Of a DNA stretch of 64,000 nt, positions 17,012-27,634 are shown piece after piece. Origin of the DNA: Microcoleus sp036705565 (GTDB lineage: Bacteria > Cyanobacteriota > Cyanobacteriia > Cyanobacteriales > Microcoleaceae); assembly GCA_036705565.1 (NCBI GenBank), contig JAUBUY010000013.1, one strand, 5' to 3'. The translations under genes were made by a program, and so were the position numbers. How positions within the stretch are numbered: the stretch's first letter is position 1; the number at the start of each line of letters is the position of its first letter. The notes under the pieces were generated by a model. It was not told the origin of the DNA. It saw only the letters and a program-made list of their open reading frames with translations, and did not search any database.

Positions 17012-20000
17012 GTGAGTACAAATGACAGCAAACCGTCGGTTTTTATTGTTACCGGAATGCACCGTTCCGGTACGTCTTTAACAGCTTCTTTGTTTCAGAA
17101 AGTTGGGGTTGATATTGGCAAAAAGTTAGTGGGCCCGGCCGACGGAAATGTGAAAGGTCATTTCGAGAATGTTGATTTTGTGGAGTTCCACAAAAGTGTT
17201 TTGCGATCGCACGGTATTGATGAACTCGGATGTACGTTTGAAAAAACGATTCCGGTAGCAGCAGAATACGTGGAAATCGCCAAAAGGGCGATCGAGCAAA
17301 ATCAACTTCCTCACAAACATTGGGGTTGGAAAGACCCGCGAACAGCCCTTTTTTGGGATTTTTGGCTGAATTTGCTCCCCGAAGCTAATTTTATCTGTGT
17401 TTATCGATCGCCCTGGGAAGTAGTCGATTCCCTTTACCGCCGGGGAACCGATGTCAGCTTGCTGCAAAATCCCGAAATGGCAGTAAAAATGTGGATTCAC
17501 TACAATCAAAAAGTTTTAGAACTTTACGAACGTTTCCCCCATCGCTGTCTCCTAGCCAACGTTTACCCCATCGGCAACACTCCTGAACTTTTCCTCGATC
17601 GAGTTAACGAAAAATTTAATGTTAACTTAGGTGCGATACCAGCCGACAATTTTGAAGAATCTTTATTAGTCAACGATATTGTCAAAAGTCACAGACCGAG
17701 TTTAATAGAAAAATATTTTCCCGAAGCCTTAGAACTATATCAACTTTTGGAAACCCAAGCTGGCAATCTCAGTAGCGAATCGAAAGGTGCGATCGATCGA
17801 GTTATTCATTTCCCAGCCTCTCCATTCTGGCCATTTGAAGATTGGCTAAAAATCCGCTTGCTGGAAAAACAGCAAAAAACCAGCTATTCCGAACTCAAAC
17901 AGTGGCAAGAACAATTTCACCAGGCCCAGGCGAAAGTGTTGGGATTAGAGACAGAATTAGGAGCAACTCAAGTACAGCTTGCAGGCAAAGAATCAAATTT
18001 TCAAGAAGCTTNNNNNNNNNNNNNNNNNNNNNNNNNNNNNNNNNNNNNNNNNNNNNNNNNNNNNNNNNNNNNNNNNNNNNNNNNNNNNNNNNNNNNNNNN
18101 NNNNNNNNNNNTAGCAAAACTCCTCGGATTAGAAACAGAATTAGGACAAACTCAGGTACAGCTTGCCGGCAAAGAATCGCAATTTCAAGAAGCTTTAGCA
18201 AAAGTCTTAAAATTAGAAGCAGACTTAGGGGAAACTCAGGTACAGCTTGCCGGCAAAGAATCGCAATTTCAAGAAGCTTTAGCAAAACTCCTCGGATTAG
18301 AAACAGAATTAGGACAAACTCAGGTACAGCTTGCCGGCAAAGAATCGCAATTTCAAACAGCTTTAGCAAAAGTATTAGAATTAGAAGCAGACTTAGGGCA
18401 AACTCAGGTACAATTTGAAGAAACTGAATTTATATTGCAGCAAAAGTTAGCTGAGTTAATTCAGTTAGAAACAGCACAAAGTCAAAATCAGGAAAGATTA
18501 AAGGATACTCAGGAAAAATTAGAACACTCCCGCCTGGAAAATGAAAAGTTTCGGGCAGAACTTGCTATCATCAAGTCTTCACTAGGGTGGCAACTGAGAG
18601 AAAAGTTGTGGGAAGTTCAGCGCCAAATCCGCGACTTGTTCCCTAAATTTATTTTTTCCTTAGATCGACCAACTACTTGGCAAGTTTGTGATTCCAAGCT
18701 GCTAATTGTGGGCTGGGTTTTTAACCAAAAAAGAGAGACTACAGCAGTCCGCGCCCGAATTAAAGACCAGAGTTTTGCGGGCGTTTACGGCCTAGATAGA
18801 AGTGATATAGCGCTAGCACACTCTCATATTCCGGCTGCGAAGAACTCAGGTTTTACAATTGAATTGGAAGCGCCTGCGGGACGGCACGAAGTGCTACTGG
18901 AAGCGCAAGATGAGCGAGGTAAATGGCATTTGTTGGCAGCTTATCCGTTGTTAGTTTCAACGATTCAAGCATCGTTAGATGTACCGGTGGTGTGGGAACA
19001 GCGTCAGGGTCAAATTTTGTTTGCAGGTTGGTGCTGCCACCACGATCGCAAAATTGCTAAATTAAGCTTGTTGTGCGGCGATACTTCTGTAGAATGCGCC
19101 TACGGTTTGCGGCGAAAAGATGTCGGCGAAGTGTTTCCCGACTGGGTTAACAGTTCGGAAAGCGGTTTTGAGGCCCTTGTCGATTTGCCGCCAGGGGAAT
19201 GGCACGTTTCTCTGCAAGCTGAGTTAGAAACCGGGGAAATTTTGTCTTTTCAAGCGCCGAAAAAATTGACAGTGCGGCGCTACCATATCTGGCAGCGAAG
19301 TGCAGATAAGTTTGAGGAGTTATCAAGGTTTACAGCCGCTATTCAGCAGCGGGCGAGGGAGAGAAAACAGCGTCTTGGGAGAATTGTGCCCTTGCCCTGG
19401 GAAATTGTGAAAGTGCTCCGCCAGTTGGGGAAGATTTATCGGCAGCAAAAACAGTTTACTGCGCCGGGGGAATTACTGCCACCTGCGGGTTTTGTGGTGC
19501 CTCAACCTATTGATAGATATGACGCTTGGCTGGAGGTGAATCAGTGGAACGAGCACGCCCGCGATTATTTGATTTCTCGGTTAAAATCCTGCCGGGAGCC
19601 CCTGCCAAAAATTTCGGTAGTAATGCCAGTTTACAACCCGCAGATAGATTTTCTCGAAAGTGCGATCGACAGCGTAATCAATCAAGTTTATCCAAACTGG
19701 GAACTCTGCATTGCCGACGATTGCAGCACCGATTTAACTGTTGCTGAATCTTTGAAAAGCTGGGGTCAAAAGGACGATCGTATCCGCATCACATTTCGTA
19801 CAGAAAACGGCAACATCAGCGCAGCAACCAACAGCGCCGCCGCCCTCGCAACAGGCGACATCATCCTGTTTTTAGACAACGACGACGAACTAACTCCCGA
19901 CGCATTAGGCGAAGTCGCCTTATATTTTGCCGCCCATCCAGCCACAGATTTTCTCTATTCCGACGACGACAAAATCGACACTAAAGGCCGCCGATTCGCC

Positions 20001-22478
20001 CCGCAATTCAAACCGGAATGGTCGCCGGAACTGCTGCTTTCCTATATGTATCTCGGTCATTTGTGCGCCGTCAGAAGACACATTTTTGAAGAAATAGGCG
20101 GTTTGCGAATCGGTTTTGAAGGCTCGCAAGATTACGATTTTGCCTTGAGAGCCACCGAAATTTCTCGCCACGTCGCCCACCTGCCGCTAGTGCTGTATCA
20201 CTGGCGAACCGCACCCGGTTCTACAGCCATATCTGGAGCCGCGAAACCCGCCAGTTTTTCCGCAGGTCAAAAAGCCATTCAAGACGCACTAAACCGCCGC
20301 CAAATTAACGGCAATGTCGCTCAGCACGCATGGGCTATTAAAGAAAATTTGGGCATATTTGCCCAGGATTTCCCGGATAACGGCCCGTCAGTAACGGTAA
20401 TTATTCCTACTAAAAATCAGCTCCAATTGCTGAAATCATGTCTGGATTCTCTAGAAACTACAACATACAAAAATTATCAAGTTGCCGTTATCGACAACGA
20501 AAGCGACGACCCGAAAACTCTGGAATATTTAAAGCAATTAAATTGCCAAGTTTTGCATATAAAAAATCCTGGGGGCAAGTTTAGTTTTGCAGCAATTAAC
20601 AACCGCGCTGTCGAACAAGTTGACAGCGAATATGTGTTGTTTTTGAACAACGATACTGAAGTAATTAACCCCCGCTGGCTGAGTCAAATGGTGGGATACG
20701 CTCAAATTCCCGCTGTGGGTGCAGTCGGCGCGCGGCTGTTATATCCCGACGGCAGAATTCAGCACGCGGGCGTAATTCACGGGCTGCATCACGGTTTGGC
20801 GGGTCACGCTTTTAAGCTGATGGACAAGAATAATCGAGGCTATCTTTCTCAAGCGATGGTAACGCGAAATTACTCTGCGGTAACAGCCGCTTGCACGATT
20901 ACTCCACGTCAATTGTTCTTAGAATTGGGCGGTTTTGATGAGGAGAATTTTGCTGTTGCTTACAATGATGTAGATTACGGATACCGATTGTTAGAACGGG
21001 GTTATCGGTGCGTATATTGTCCCGATGCGGAGTTGTTGCACAAAGAAGGAACTTCTAGGGGTTTTACCGACAATCCTCAAGAAGTGGCGGCTTTTAGGCG
21101 TAAGTATGCGGGCAAAAATGACAGTTTTTACAGTCCTCATTTGTCTTTAGAAGATGAGTATTTTCATATTCAACCTCGACGGGTTTTTATGAAGGAAGAA
21201 GGTTCGGCAACGGATTTTGTAACGGATGTAACGGATGTAACGGATGTAACGGATGTAACCGAGAAGGAAGAACGCAAATTTAGTGATTCTGGTTGGTTGG
21301 AAGCAGAAGCAGAGAATTTGATTCATCCTATCAAAGTTTTGATGTGCAGCAATTCGCTGGATTTTACTGGGGCGCCCCTGCATCAGTACGAAATCGCGGT
21401 GAAATTGGCGGCTGAGGGTGTGGTTAAGCCGATCGTACTTTGCACCACAGACGGGCCCCTGCGTCAAGCTTACGAACAGCAGGGAATTGAAGTAATTGTG
21501 CGCGACAATCCTCTCGAACACATCTATCAGCGCGATGCTTATGATGAAGCTATCCGCAGTTTTAGCACAGAAATTGCCAGTTTAAAAGTAGATGCAATTT
21601 ATGCCAATACTTTAGAAAACTTTTTTGTAGTTGATGCGGCGCGACAACTCGGAATTCCTACAGTGTGGAACGTGCACGAAAGCGAACCTTGGCAAACTTA
21701 TTTTAACAGGTTTGGTTCGGAGATTGCGGCGAGAGCTTTAGAGTGTTTTCGCTTTCCTTACAAAGTTATTTTTGTGGCGGATGCCACGCGGGACAGGTAT
21801 TTGCCTCTCAACAGCCACCACAATTTTACGGTGATTCACAACGGCTTAGATTTAAGCAAATTGGAAAATTTGGATAATTCTGAATTAGCTAGAAAAACTT
21901 TAGGTGTTGCGGCGGAAGATGTGGTAATTTTGCTGCTGGGAACGGTATGCGAACGCAAAGGACAGCAGGATTTAGTTAAGGCACTTTCACTTTTACCTGA
22001 TAAATGGCACAATAAAATTAGGTGTTTTATTGTGGGCGATCGCCCCAGTATTTACAGCAATAAATTAGCCGATTTAGTGGGGGAATTGCCAGCAGAGTTG
22101 CGGCAAAGGGTGACAGTAGTCCCGGAAACTGGGGAGACGGTAAAATATTACAAAGCGGCTGATATTTTTGTTTGCACTTCTCGCGTCGAAAGTTTTCCAA
22201 GAGTGATTTTGGAGGCGATGGCTTGCGATTTGCCAATTGTTACATCGCCAGTTTTTGGGATTAAAGAACAAGTGCGGCCTGGAATTAATGGTTTGTTTTA
22301 TACGCCCGATCGCCCGGACGAATTAGTTGCAGCTTTGATTAGTTTATTGGAGGATAAATCTTTGCGACAGCAGTTAGCTGACAACGCTAAATATGTCTTG
22401 GATTCACTTAATACTTTTGAGGAAATGACTCAAGCTTATGCAGAGATTTTTTGCGAAGCATATTTCAGCCGTCATTAG
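17012..22478 (+). CDS. Giant sulfotransferase-GT2-GT2-GT4 fusion (spans gap)
   Basis: I read this as one gene interrupted by the N run. It starts at GTG 17012 after a GGGAG ribosome site. Deleting the 100 N joins both sides in frame (1788 residues). Order: sulfotransferase (1-270; TGMHRSGTSLT for 5'-phosphosulfate binding, YRSPWEVVDSLYRR for 3'-phosphate); 28-residue tandem repeats and coiled coil (305-525); two beta domains with IVGWVF/LFAGWCC motifs (516-726); GT2 glycosyltransferase (about 830-1035, VVMPVYN, LFLDNDDE); second GT2 (1090-1325, VIIPTKN, LFLNNDTE); a DVT tandem linker; GT4 glycosyltransferase (1400-1786, ending with E-x7-E in VESFPRVILEAMA). It probably assembles and sulfates a surface glycan. 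If the gap hides a real break, two genes are possible. Confidence 0.8.
17930..18400 (+). repeat. 84-bp in-frame tandem repeat (28 aa)
   Basis: Units of 84 bp encode a helical block containing LETELGQTQVQLAGKESQFQ. Copies begin at 17930 (82 bp before the gap) and, after it, at 18114, 18198, 18282 and 18366 (the last diverging). The 82 bp before the gap plus the TA after it make exactly one unit. Confidence 0.9.
18012..18111. other. Assembly gap, 100 N
   Basis: Exactly 100 N, the usual placeholder for a gap of unknown size. It lies inside the 84-bp tandem repeat, which short-read assembly would collapse. True missing length is probably a multiple of 84 bp, possibly zero. Confidence 0.95.
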
Positions 22479-22616
22479 TCATTTTACAGTGCCAGCGTCC
22501 CCCCCAGTGAAGGGCAGTAACTCACCTCGTAGACTTTTGGCAGGATTTAATATAATTTGCCAAGAATTGCGGAACATATTGAAAATTGAGCCATCAATAC
22601 TATAAAATAATCAAAA

Positions 22617-23345
22617 ATGAACGATGATAAAATGACCGATCGCCCAAGAGTAGATTATGAAAGGGCCTGGGACAGTTACGCCCAACAGTGGCAAAAAACT
22701 AATGCCGAACTTGCCTATATTGGCGACGAATGGATAGGTAAAGCTGCCGGTGCCGCCAACTCCTTAGCCGAATACGAAGCGCTGATAGAACAGCAATTTA
22801 TTGCACCGTACATCAAAAAAGAACATACGGTTTTAGAAATTGGTATCGGCGGGGGAAAAACTGGTTCGCTGTTGCTGAAATACTGCGATCGACTAATTTG
22901 TGCCGACATTTCCAGTCAAATGCTGCAAGCAGCCCGATCGCGCTTGGGGTGCGATCGCGTTTCTTACGTCAAACTCGACGGTTTAACATTAGACGGCATC
23001 GCCCCAGGTTCAGCGGATGTCTGCTTTTGTTACGATACAATGGTACACGTAGAGCCGGTAGATATATTCAACTACCTGACTCGAATTCCCAAACTGCTGC
23101 GGGGCGATCGAATTTGCGTGTTTCACCACACAAATATTTTTAGCGAATTAGGGTGGCAAAAATTCGCCAGCGAGTGGGACAAAAACTTGCTAGGGCACCG
23201 AGACGGCACAGCATTTTCAGTGATGACTGATACAATTATGGAAAAATTTCTCCATCATTTAAACTATGAAATCATCCTGAAAAATACATCTTCAGTACCG
23301 CGAGATTGCGTCTGGATCTGCAAAGCGCCAACCCCTAATGAATAA
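22617..23345 (+). CDS. Class I SAM-dependent methyltransferase
   Basis: A 242-residue soluble protein with a classical SAM fold: motif I VLEIGIGGGKTG (about 70-81), acidic ribose-binding position LICADIS, then YVKLDG and CFCYDTMVHV. It has no membrane or coiled-coil segment. It lies between the giant glycosyltransferase and a GT4 gene on the same strand, so it probably methylates a sugar of the same surface glycan. The substrate cannot be deduced. Confidence 0.85.
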   Translation: MNDDKMTDRPRVDYERAWDSYAQQWQKTNAELAYIGDEWIGKAAGAANSLAEYEALIEQQFIAPYIKKEHTVLEIGIGGGKTGSLLLKYCDRLICADISSQMLQAARSRLGCDRVSYVKLDGLTLDGIAPGSADVCFCYDTMVHVEPVDIFNYLTRIPKLLRGDRICVFHHTNIFSELGWQKFASEWDKNLLGHRDGTAFSVMTDTIMEKFLHHLNYEIILKNTSSVPRDCVWICKAPTPNE

Positions 23346-23390
23346 AACCAAAGCTTTTTAGCCGCCTCAAAATATTTTATTCCAACTAAC

Positions 23391-23567
23391 AACAGTCAAC
23401 AGTCAATCGATTTTAGATTTTAGATTTTAGATTTTAGATTGTTATCAGTCAACAGTCAACAGTCAACAGTCAACAGTCAATCGATTTTAGATTTTAGATT
23501 GTTATCAGTCAACAGTCAACAGACAACAGACAACAGTCAACAGTCAACAGTCAACAGACAACTGACA
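23391..23567. repeat. AGTCAAC and ATTTTAG heptamer arrays
   Basis: Alternating blocks of AGTCAAC-type and ATTTTAG-type heptamers. The longer unit (TCGATTTTAG followed by TTATCAGTCAAC) is itself repeated. The array lies immediately before the GT4 start codon and leaves a frame open, but that frame is not real coding. Confidence 0.85.
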
Positions 23568-24848
23568 ATGAAAGCATTATTTCTCCATCCCAACTTCCCC
23601 GCCCAATACCGCCACATTATCACGGCTTTAGGCGCAGATCCCAAAAATCAAATTGTTTTCGGCACTAAAAACGAGCGCCCAGAGTGGAACATTCCCGGCG
23701 TTCGCAAAGCAGCATTTACCCCCAGCCGAGAACCCCACGCGCAGACTCACCAATACGTCCGCCCTTTAGAAAGTGCCGTCATCTACGGACAAGCCGTATT
23801 TAGAATGGCAGAACAACTCAAAGCAGACGGTTTCGTACCCGATATTATCTGCGGACATTCCGGTTGGGGGCCGACATTGTTTGTCAAAGAAGCTTTTCCA
23901 AATACGCCGCTTTTGTGCTATTTCGAGTGGTTTTATCATGCGATTGGTTCCGACGCAGATTTCGACCCAGCGGAACCTTTAACAGTTGACGATATGGCCA
24001 GAATTAGAATCAAAAATGCGCCGATTCTGATCGATTTATATTCTTGCGATTGGGGTTTGTCGCCCACTTATTGGCAGCGATCGCAATTTCCCCCAGAATT
24101 ACAACAAAAATTATCCACACTCCACGACGGCGTAGATACCGATTACTTCAAACCAGACCCCGGTGCTAAACTGGTTTTGCCTAACTTAGACTTGTCTGGC
24201 GTTGATGAAATTGTCACCTACGTATCGCGGGGAATGGAACCTTACCGGGGTTTTCCCGAATTCATTGAGTCGATCGCCTATGTACAAGAACGTCGCCCCA
24301 ACTGTCACGTCGTAATCGTTGGTTCAGAAAGAGTTTGTTACGGTCGTTCTTTACCCAACGGCGAGTCTTACAAAGACTATATGCTCAAAAAAGTACCGCT
24401 AGATTTATCGCGAGTTCACTTTGTCGGGCCCCTACCTTACGGACTGTATTTAAAAGTAATTCAAGCATCCGACGTACACGTTTATTTGACCAGACCTTTT
24501 GTGCTATCTTGGTCGATGATTGAATCTCTATCAACCGGATGTTTAGTAATCGGTTCCGACACAGGGCCAGTCAGAGAAGTTATCCGCGACGGAGAAAACG
24601 GTTTGCTAGTCGATTACTTCTCACCGAAACAAGTAGCCGATCGTATTGATGAAGTTTTAGACCATCCTACCCGCATGGCAGACATTCGCATCAAAGCCCG
24701 TCAAACCGCCCTAGAACGCTACAGTTTAGCTAAAATGCTGCCGCAACATTTACAACTGATCGAGCAAGTAGCAAATCGTTCCATGCCGCCTACAGTTGGT
24801 ATGGAACCAGAACGGGAATTAGCAGCATCTTTTGCAGTGAGAATTTAG
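23568..24848 (+). CDS. Family 4 glycosyltransferase
   Basis: The 426-residue product begins MKALFLHPNFPAQYRHIITAL, the typical first strand of a GT-B enzyme. The open frame extends 43 codons upstream, but those encode only heptamer repeats, so ATG 23568 is chosen. Key features are ICGHSGWGPTLFVKEAFP, the second Rossmann domain starting IVTYVSRGMEPYRGFPEFI, and the donor-binding region WSMIESLSTGCLVIGSDTG and VREVIRDGENGLLVDYF. It probably transfers a sugar from a nucleotide donor during synthesis of the surface glycan made by the preceding genes. Confidence 0.88.
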   Translation: MKALFLHPNFPAQYRHIITALGADPKNQIVFGTKNERPEWNIPGVRKAAFTPSREPHAQTHQYVRPLESAVIYGQAVFRMAEQLKADGFVPDIICGHSGWGPTLFVKEAFPNTPLLCYFEWFYHAIGSDADFDPAEPLTVDDMARIRIKNAPILIDLYSCDWGLSPTYWQRSQFPPELQQKLSTLHDGVDTDYFKPDPGAKLVLPNLDLSGVDEIVTYVSRGMEPYRGFPEFIESIAYVQERRPNCHVVIVGSERVCYGRSLPNGESYKDYMLKKVPLDLSRVHFVGPLPYGLYLKVIQASDVHVYLTRPFVLSWSMIESLSTGCLVIGSDTGPVREVIRDGENGLLVDYFSPKQVADRIDEVLDHPTRMADIRIKARQTALERYSLAKMLPQHLQLIEQVANRSMPPTVGMEPERELAASFAVRI

Positions 24849-24964
24849 CAATAAAGGGTAGTCCTGCATAGTCAGGACTACGCCAATTTTAACAGGAAGA
24901 AATGGCTGTACTTGCTTGAAAGTAACCATTTTTGTTACTATTGTTAAAACCCAAATAAATTCCC

Positions 24965-25600
24965 ATGAAATCAACTACTAGGGCGCTGAAAGAATGGAAT
25001 GTAGCAGTTAATGCTTTGGAACAAGGTCAAACCATTGTGCTGTTGCGGAAGGGGGGAATTCGCGAGCAAGCAGGACAGTTCAATGTCACTGAAAAACAGG
25101 TTTTGCTGTATCCAACTTTTGAACACCAACAGCCGGATTTATTAAAGCCGGAGTTTGCACATCAAGTCCAGAAAGTTGAATCTGGTTGGCATCCTGAAGT
25201 TATTAGAATTGGCAGTTGGGCGGAGATTACTGATGTTTTTTTGGTAGCTTGGGAACCGGCAATTACTGCGCTATTTCCTTACCATATTTGGAATGAAAAT
25301 TTTGTTAGCGATCGCCTGAAATGGAAACAAACTCAGCCAATTTATATTTTATTGCTGCGGGCTTATCGCCTTGCAGAAATCCGCGAAATTCCCTACATTC
25401 CTGAATACGGCGGTTGCCGTTCTTGGATCGATTTGGCCGATGCTATTTCCCTGGAGGGAAGCCAAGCTGTTTTGAGCGATCGCGAGTACATTGAACGGTC
25501 AAATGAAATCCGCAATCTGATAGCAAATCCTGCGAATGCTTCGGGTTCGCAGAGAGTGACAACGCTGACGGAAGGTAGCCAGGATTTTAGTCCTCATTAA
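24965..25600 (+). CDS. DUF1802 family protein
   Basis: The 211-residue protein matches the cyanobacterial DUF1802 pattern: N-terminal ALKEWNVAVNALEQGQTIVL followed by LLRKGGIREQAGQF, then LYPTFEHQQPDLLKPEF and the later FPYHIWNENFVSDRLKWK and EIPYIPEYGGCRSWIDL. The function is unknown. It is soluble, without a signal peptide. Its 3' end overlaps by 14 bp the convergent ABC permease gene. Confidence 0.8.
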   Translation: MKSTTRALKEWNVAVNALEQGQTIVLLRKGGIREQAGQFNVTEKQVLLYPTFEHQQPDLLKPEFAHQVQKVESGWHPEVIRIGSWAEITDVFLVAWEPAITALFPYHIWNENFVSDRLKWKQTQPIYILLLRAYRLAEIREIPYIPEYGGCRSWIDLADAISLEGSQAVLSDREYIERSNEIRNLIANPANASGSQRVTTLTEGSQDFSPH

Positions 25601-26237
25601 GAGTTTTTAATGTACTTTTCGAGAGGCGCGCTTCTACCCAACCCAGCCCAAAATCCGCAGCTAAGGCCATTAAAGCGGCCGGAATTGCCCCAGCCAAAAG
25701 TAACTGATTGTTGACGGTAGCAACGCCCCGGAAAATAAACACCCCCAAGCCGCCGGCACCAATTGCAGCGGCGATTGTAGCGAGTCCGATCGCAATTACC
25801 GCAGCAACTCGCACCCCCGCCAGAATCACGCCCAGCGCCAGGGGAATTTCCACTTGCCATAACAGTTGCATATCAGTCATCCCCATGCCTCTTCCCGCTT
25901 CCGTAATCGCTGGATCGACGCCGACAATCCCAGTATAAGTATTGCGGATAATAGGCAGTAAAGAATACAGAGTGAGGGCGATAATTGCCGTGCGATCGCC
26001 TATTCCACCCACTACCGGCACCGGGATTAGCAAGCCAAACAAAGCTAAACTGGGAATTGTTTGCATAATATTAGCAAATCCCAAAATTGGCTTTTTCAAT
26101 TTAGGTTTTCTCGTGGCTAAAATTCCCAGGGGCATCCCCACAATAATAGCGATAAAAATTGCAACAGTTACTAAATATAAGTGTTCACTGGCGCGCTGAA
26201 TTATCTCAGCGCCATAGCGGTTGATAAAAATTATCAT
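25587..26237 (-). CDS. Osmoprotectant-type ABC importer permease (OpuCB-like)
   Basis: The 216-residue membrane protein is a BPD_transp_1 permease of the glycine betaine/choline/carnitine importer family. It has about six hydrophobic helices, the start HLYLVTVAIFIAIIVGMPLG, the typical IMQTIPSLALFGLLIPV, and the EAA-like coupling loop EAGRGMGMTDMQLLWQVEIP. The matching ATPase is at 26785-27540, separated by a DUF29 gene. No substrate-binding protein gene is in the window, so it must be elsewhere or the operon is incomplete. Confidence 0.88.
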   Translation of the reverse strand: MIIFINRYGAEIIQRASEHLYLVTVAIFIAIIVGMPLGILATRKPKLKKPILGFANIMQTIPSLALFGLLIPVPVVGGIGDRTAIIALTLYSLLPIIRNTYTGIVGVDPAITEAGRGMGMTDMQLLWQVEIPLALGVILAGVRVAAVIAIGLATIAAAIGAGGLGVFIFRGVATVNNQLLLAGAIPAALMALAADFGLGWVEARLSKSTLKTLNED

Positions 26238-26270
26238 TAGGTAATTGGTTCTTGCTGATTGCTGTCAACC

Positions 26271-26732
26271 TTATAAATCATTTTCTATTTCAGGACTTGG
26301 TTCACCAGGATAGAAGCGAGAGTCCAAAATTTCCTCTAAGCTGTAAAGGCAATTTTGAGGAAATGTTTTGAGAGGCAAATCGGTTTCTCCTACTGCCAAA
26401 TCTCTACCGTTTTGATAAGCTTCTTGGAAAGCTTCTTGCAAGTAAGGTTTCAGACTTGGGTTATCTTGTATCAGTCTCTGAGTGTCCCGCCGCTGCACTC
26501 GAATTGTAGACAACCAGCTACGACTCCGCTGCTGGGGCTGATATTGCCACTTCAGCAAATGTCCCAGCAAAATGCTCAAACGATTTCTAAGTTCTTGACG
26601 TTCCTGTTTGCCCAAAGATTCAATCTCCTCAATTAAATTTGGCAAGTCAAGTTGACTCCACTGACACTTGCGAAGTAACTTGGCTTGTTCTTGCGTCCAA
26701 GCATAGAAGTCTGTCTCGTAAAGACTGTGCAT
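26271..26732 (-). CDS. DUF29 domain-containing protein
   Basis: The 153-residue protein has the DUF29 pattern: LYETDFYAWTQEQAKLLR at the N-terminus, LPNLIEEIESLGKQERQELR, then LLGHLLKWQYQPQQRSRSW and a C-terminal AYQNGRDLAVGETDLP and FPQNCLYSLEEILD. DUF29 is common in cyanobacteria and has no known function. It lies between the two genes of an ABC importer on the same strand, 33 bp before the permease, which looks like insertion into a former operon. Confidence 0.85.
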   Translation of the reverse strand: MHSLYETDFYAWTQEQAKLLRKCQWSQLDLPNLIEEIESLGKQERQELRNRLSILLGHLLKWQYQPQQRSRSWLSTIRVQRRDTQRLIQDNPSLKPYLQEAFQEAYQNGRDLAVGETDLPLKTFPQNCLYSLEEILDSRFYPGEPSPEIENDL

Positions 26733-26784
26733 CGTTTGATTATCAGCTTAGTTACTAAAACTATATTATCAAATTTTTGCTAAA

Positions 26785-27540
26785 TTATTCAAATTTAGCT
26801 ACTTGCAAACATTCAAGAAATGCCCCCGCTTCTGGATGCTGAGATTTGAGAAAATCATCAGGTGTTGCCAATTCAATCAACCGTCCATCTTGCATCAAAC
26901 CAATTCTAGAAGCTAACAAAAAAGCTTCTTGAATGCCGTGAGTCACAAAAATCACAGTTTTGCCAAGTTGCTGCTGTAATTGACCGAATTCCCGCTGTAA
27001 TTCCAGACGAGTAATCGGGTCTAAAGCACCAAACGGTTCGTCCATTAACAATATCGGAGGGTCAGCCGCCAGTGCTCTGGCGACGCCTACCCGCTGCCGC
27101 TGTCCGCCGGATAACTGATGCGGATAGCGTTTGGCGAAGTGCTGGGGGTCGAGGTTGACTAATTCTAACAGTTGGCGGACGCGAGATTGAATACGATCGC
27201 CCTCCCAACCTTCTAATCTTGGCACTAAACCGACGTTTTGCTCGACGGTAAAATGGGGAAACAAACCAATTTCTTGAATGACATAACCAATTTTTCGGCG
27301 CAGTTGAATTGGGTTCCATTGAGTTGTCGGTTTTCCCATGACAAGAACTTCGCCGCTGCTTGGCGTTAGTAAATTGTTAATCAATTTCATGGTAGTAGTT
27401 TTGCCACTCCCGCTGCGTCCCAGCAATACTAAAACTTCTCCTTGCAGCACTTTGAAATTGAGTTTGTCTACTAAATGCCTGCGGTTGAGGCGATATGTCA
27501 CGTCGAGGCATTCGACAGCAACTTCATTATTGAGAGGCAT
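26785..27540 (-). CDS. Osmoprotectant-type ABC importer ATPase (OpuCA-like)
   Basis: The 251-residue ATPase powers the importer whose permease lies downstream. It has Walker A GRSGSGKTT (about 37-45), Q-loop YVIQEIGLFPHFTVEQN, signature LSGGQRQRVGVARAL, Walker B ILLMDEPFGALDP and the H-loop VTHGIQEA. It ends after the core domain, so it lacks the C-terminal CBS pair that senses ionic strength in OpuA/OpuCA. This is the first gene of the minus-strand group. Confidence 0.9.
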   Translation of the reverse strand: MPLNNEVAVECLDVTYRLNRRHLVDKLNFKVLQGEVLVLLGRSGSGKTTTMKLINNLLTPSSGEVLVMGKPTTQWNPIQLRRKIGYVIQEIGLFPHFTVEQNVGLVPRLEGWEGDRIQSRVRQLLELVNLDPQHFAKRYPHQLSGGQRQRVGVARALAADPPILLMDEPFGALDPITRLELQREFGQLQQQLGKTVIFVTHGIQEAFLLASRIGLMQDGRLIELATPDDFLKSQHPEAGAFLECLQVAKFE

Positions 27541-27599
27541 GATTAGTTCCGGTGATTTTGGTTTTAATAAATCGTCAATTGGCTAGCGTCGCGGGACAA

Positions 27600-27634
27600 T
27601 CCAAAATCTAAAATCTAAAATCTAAAATCTAAAA
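27600..27634. repeat. CTAAAAT heptamer tandem repeat
   Basis: About five copies of CTAAAAT. They overlap the last codons of the Nudix-like gene on the minus strand, whose final residues are partly encoded by the repeat. Confidence 0.8.

Noticed and set aside
17012..18418. Separate 468-residue protein ending after the N run
   Set aside because: The frame after the N run is shifted by the arbitrary 100-N length; the repeat register shows the gene continues into the glycosyltransferase.
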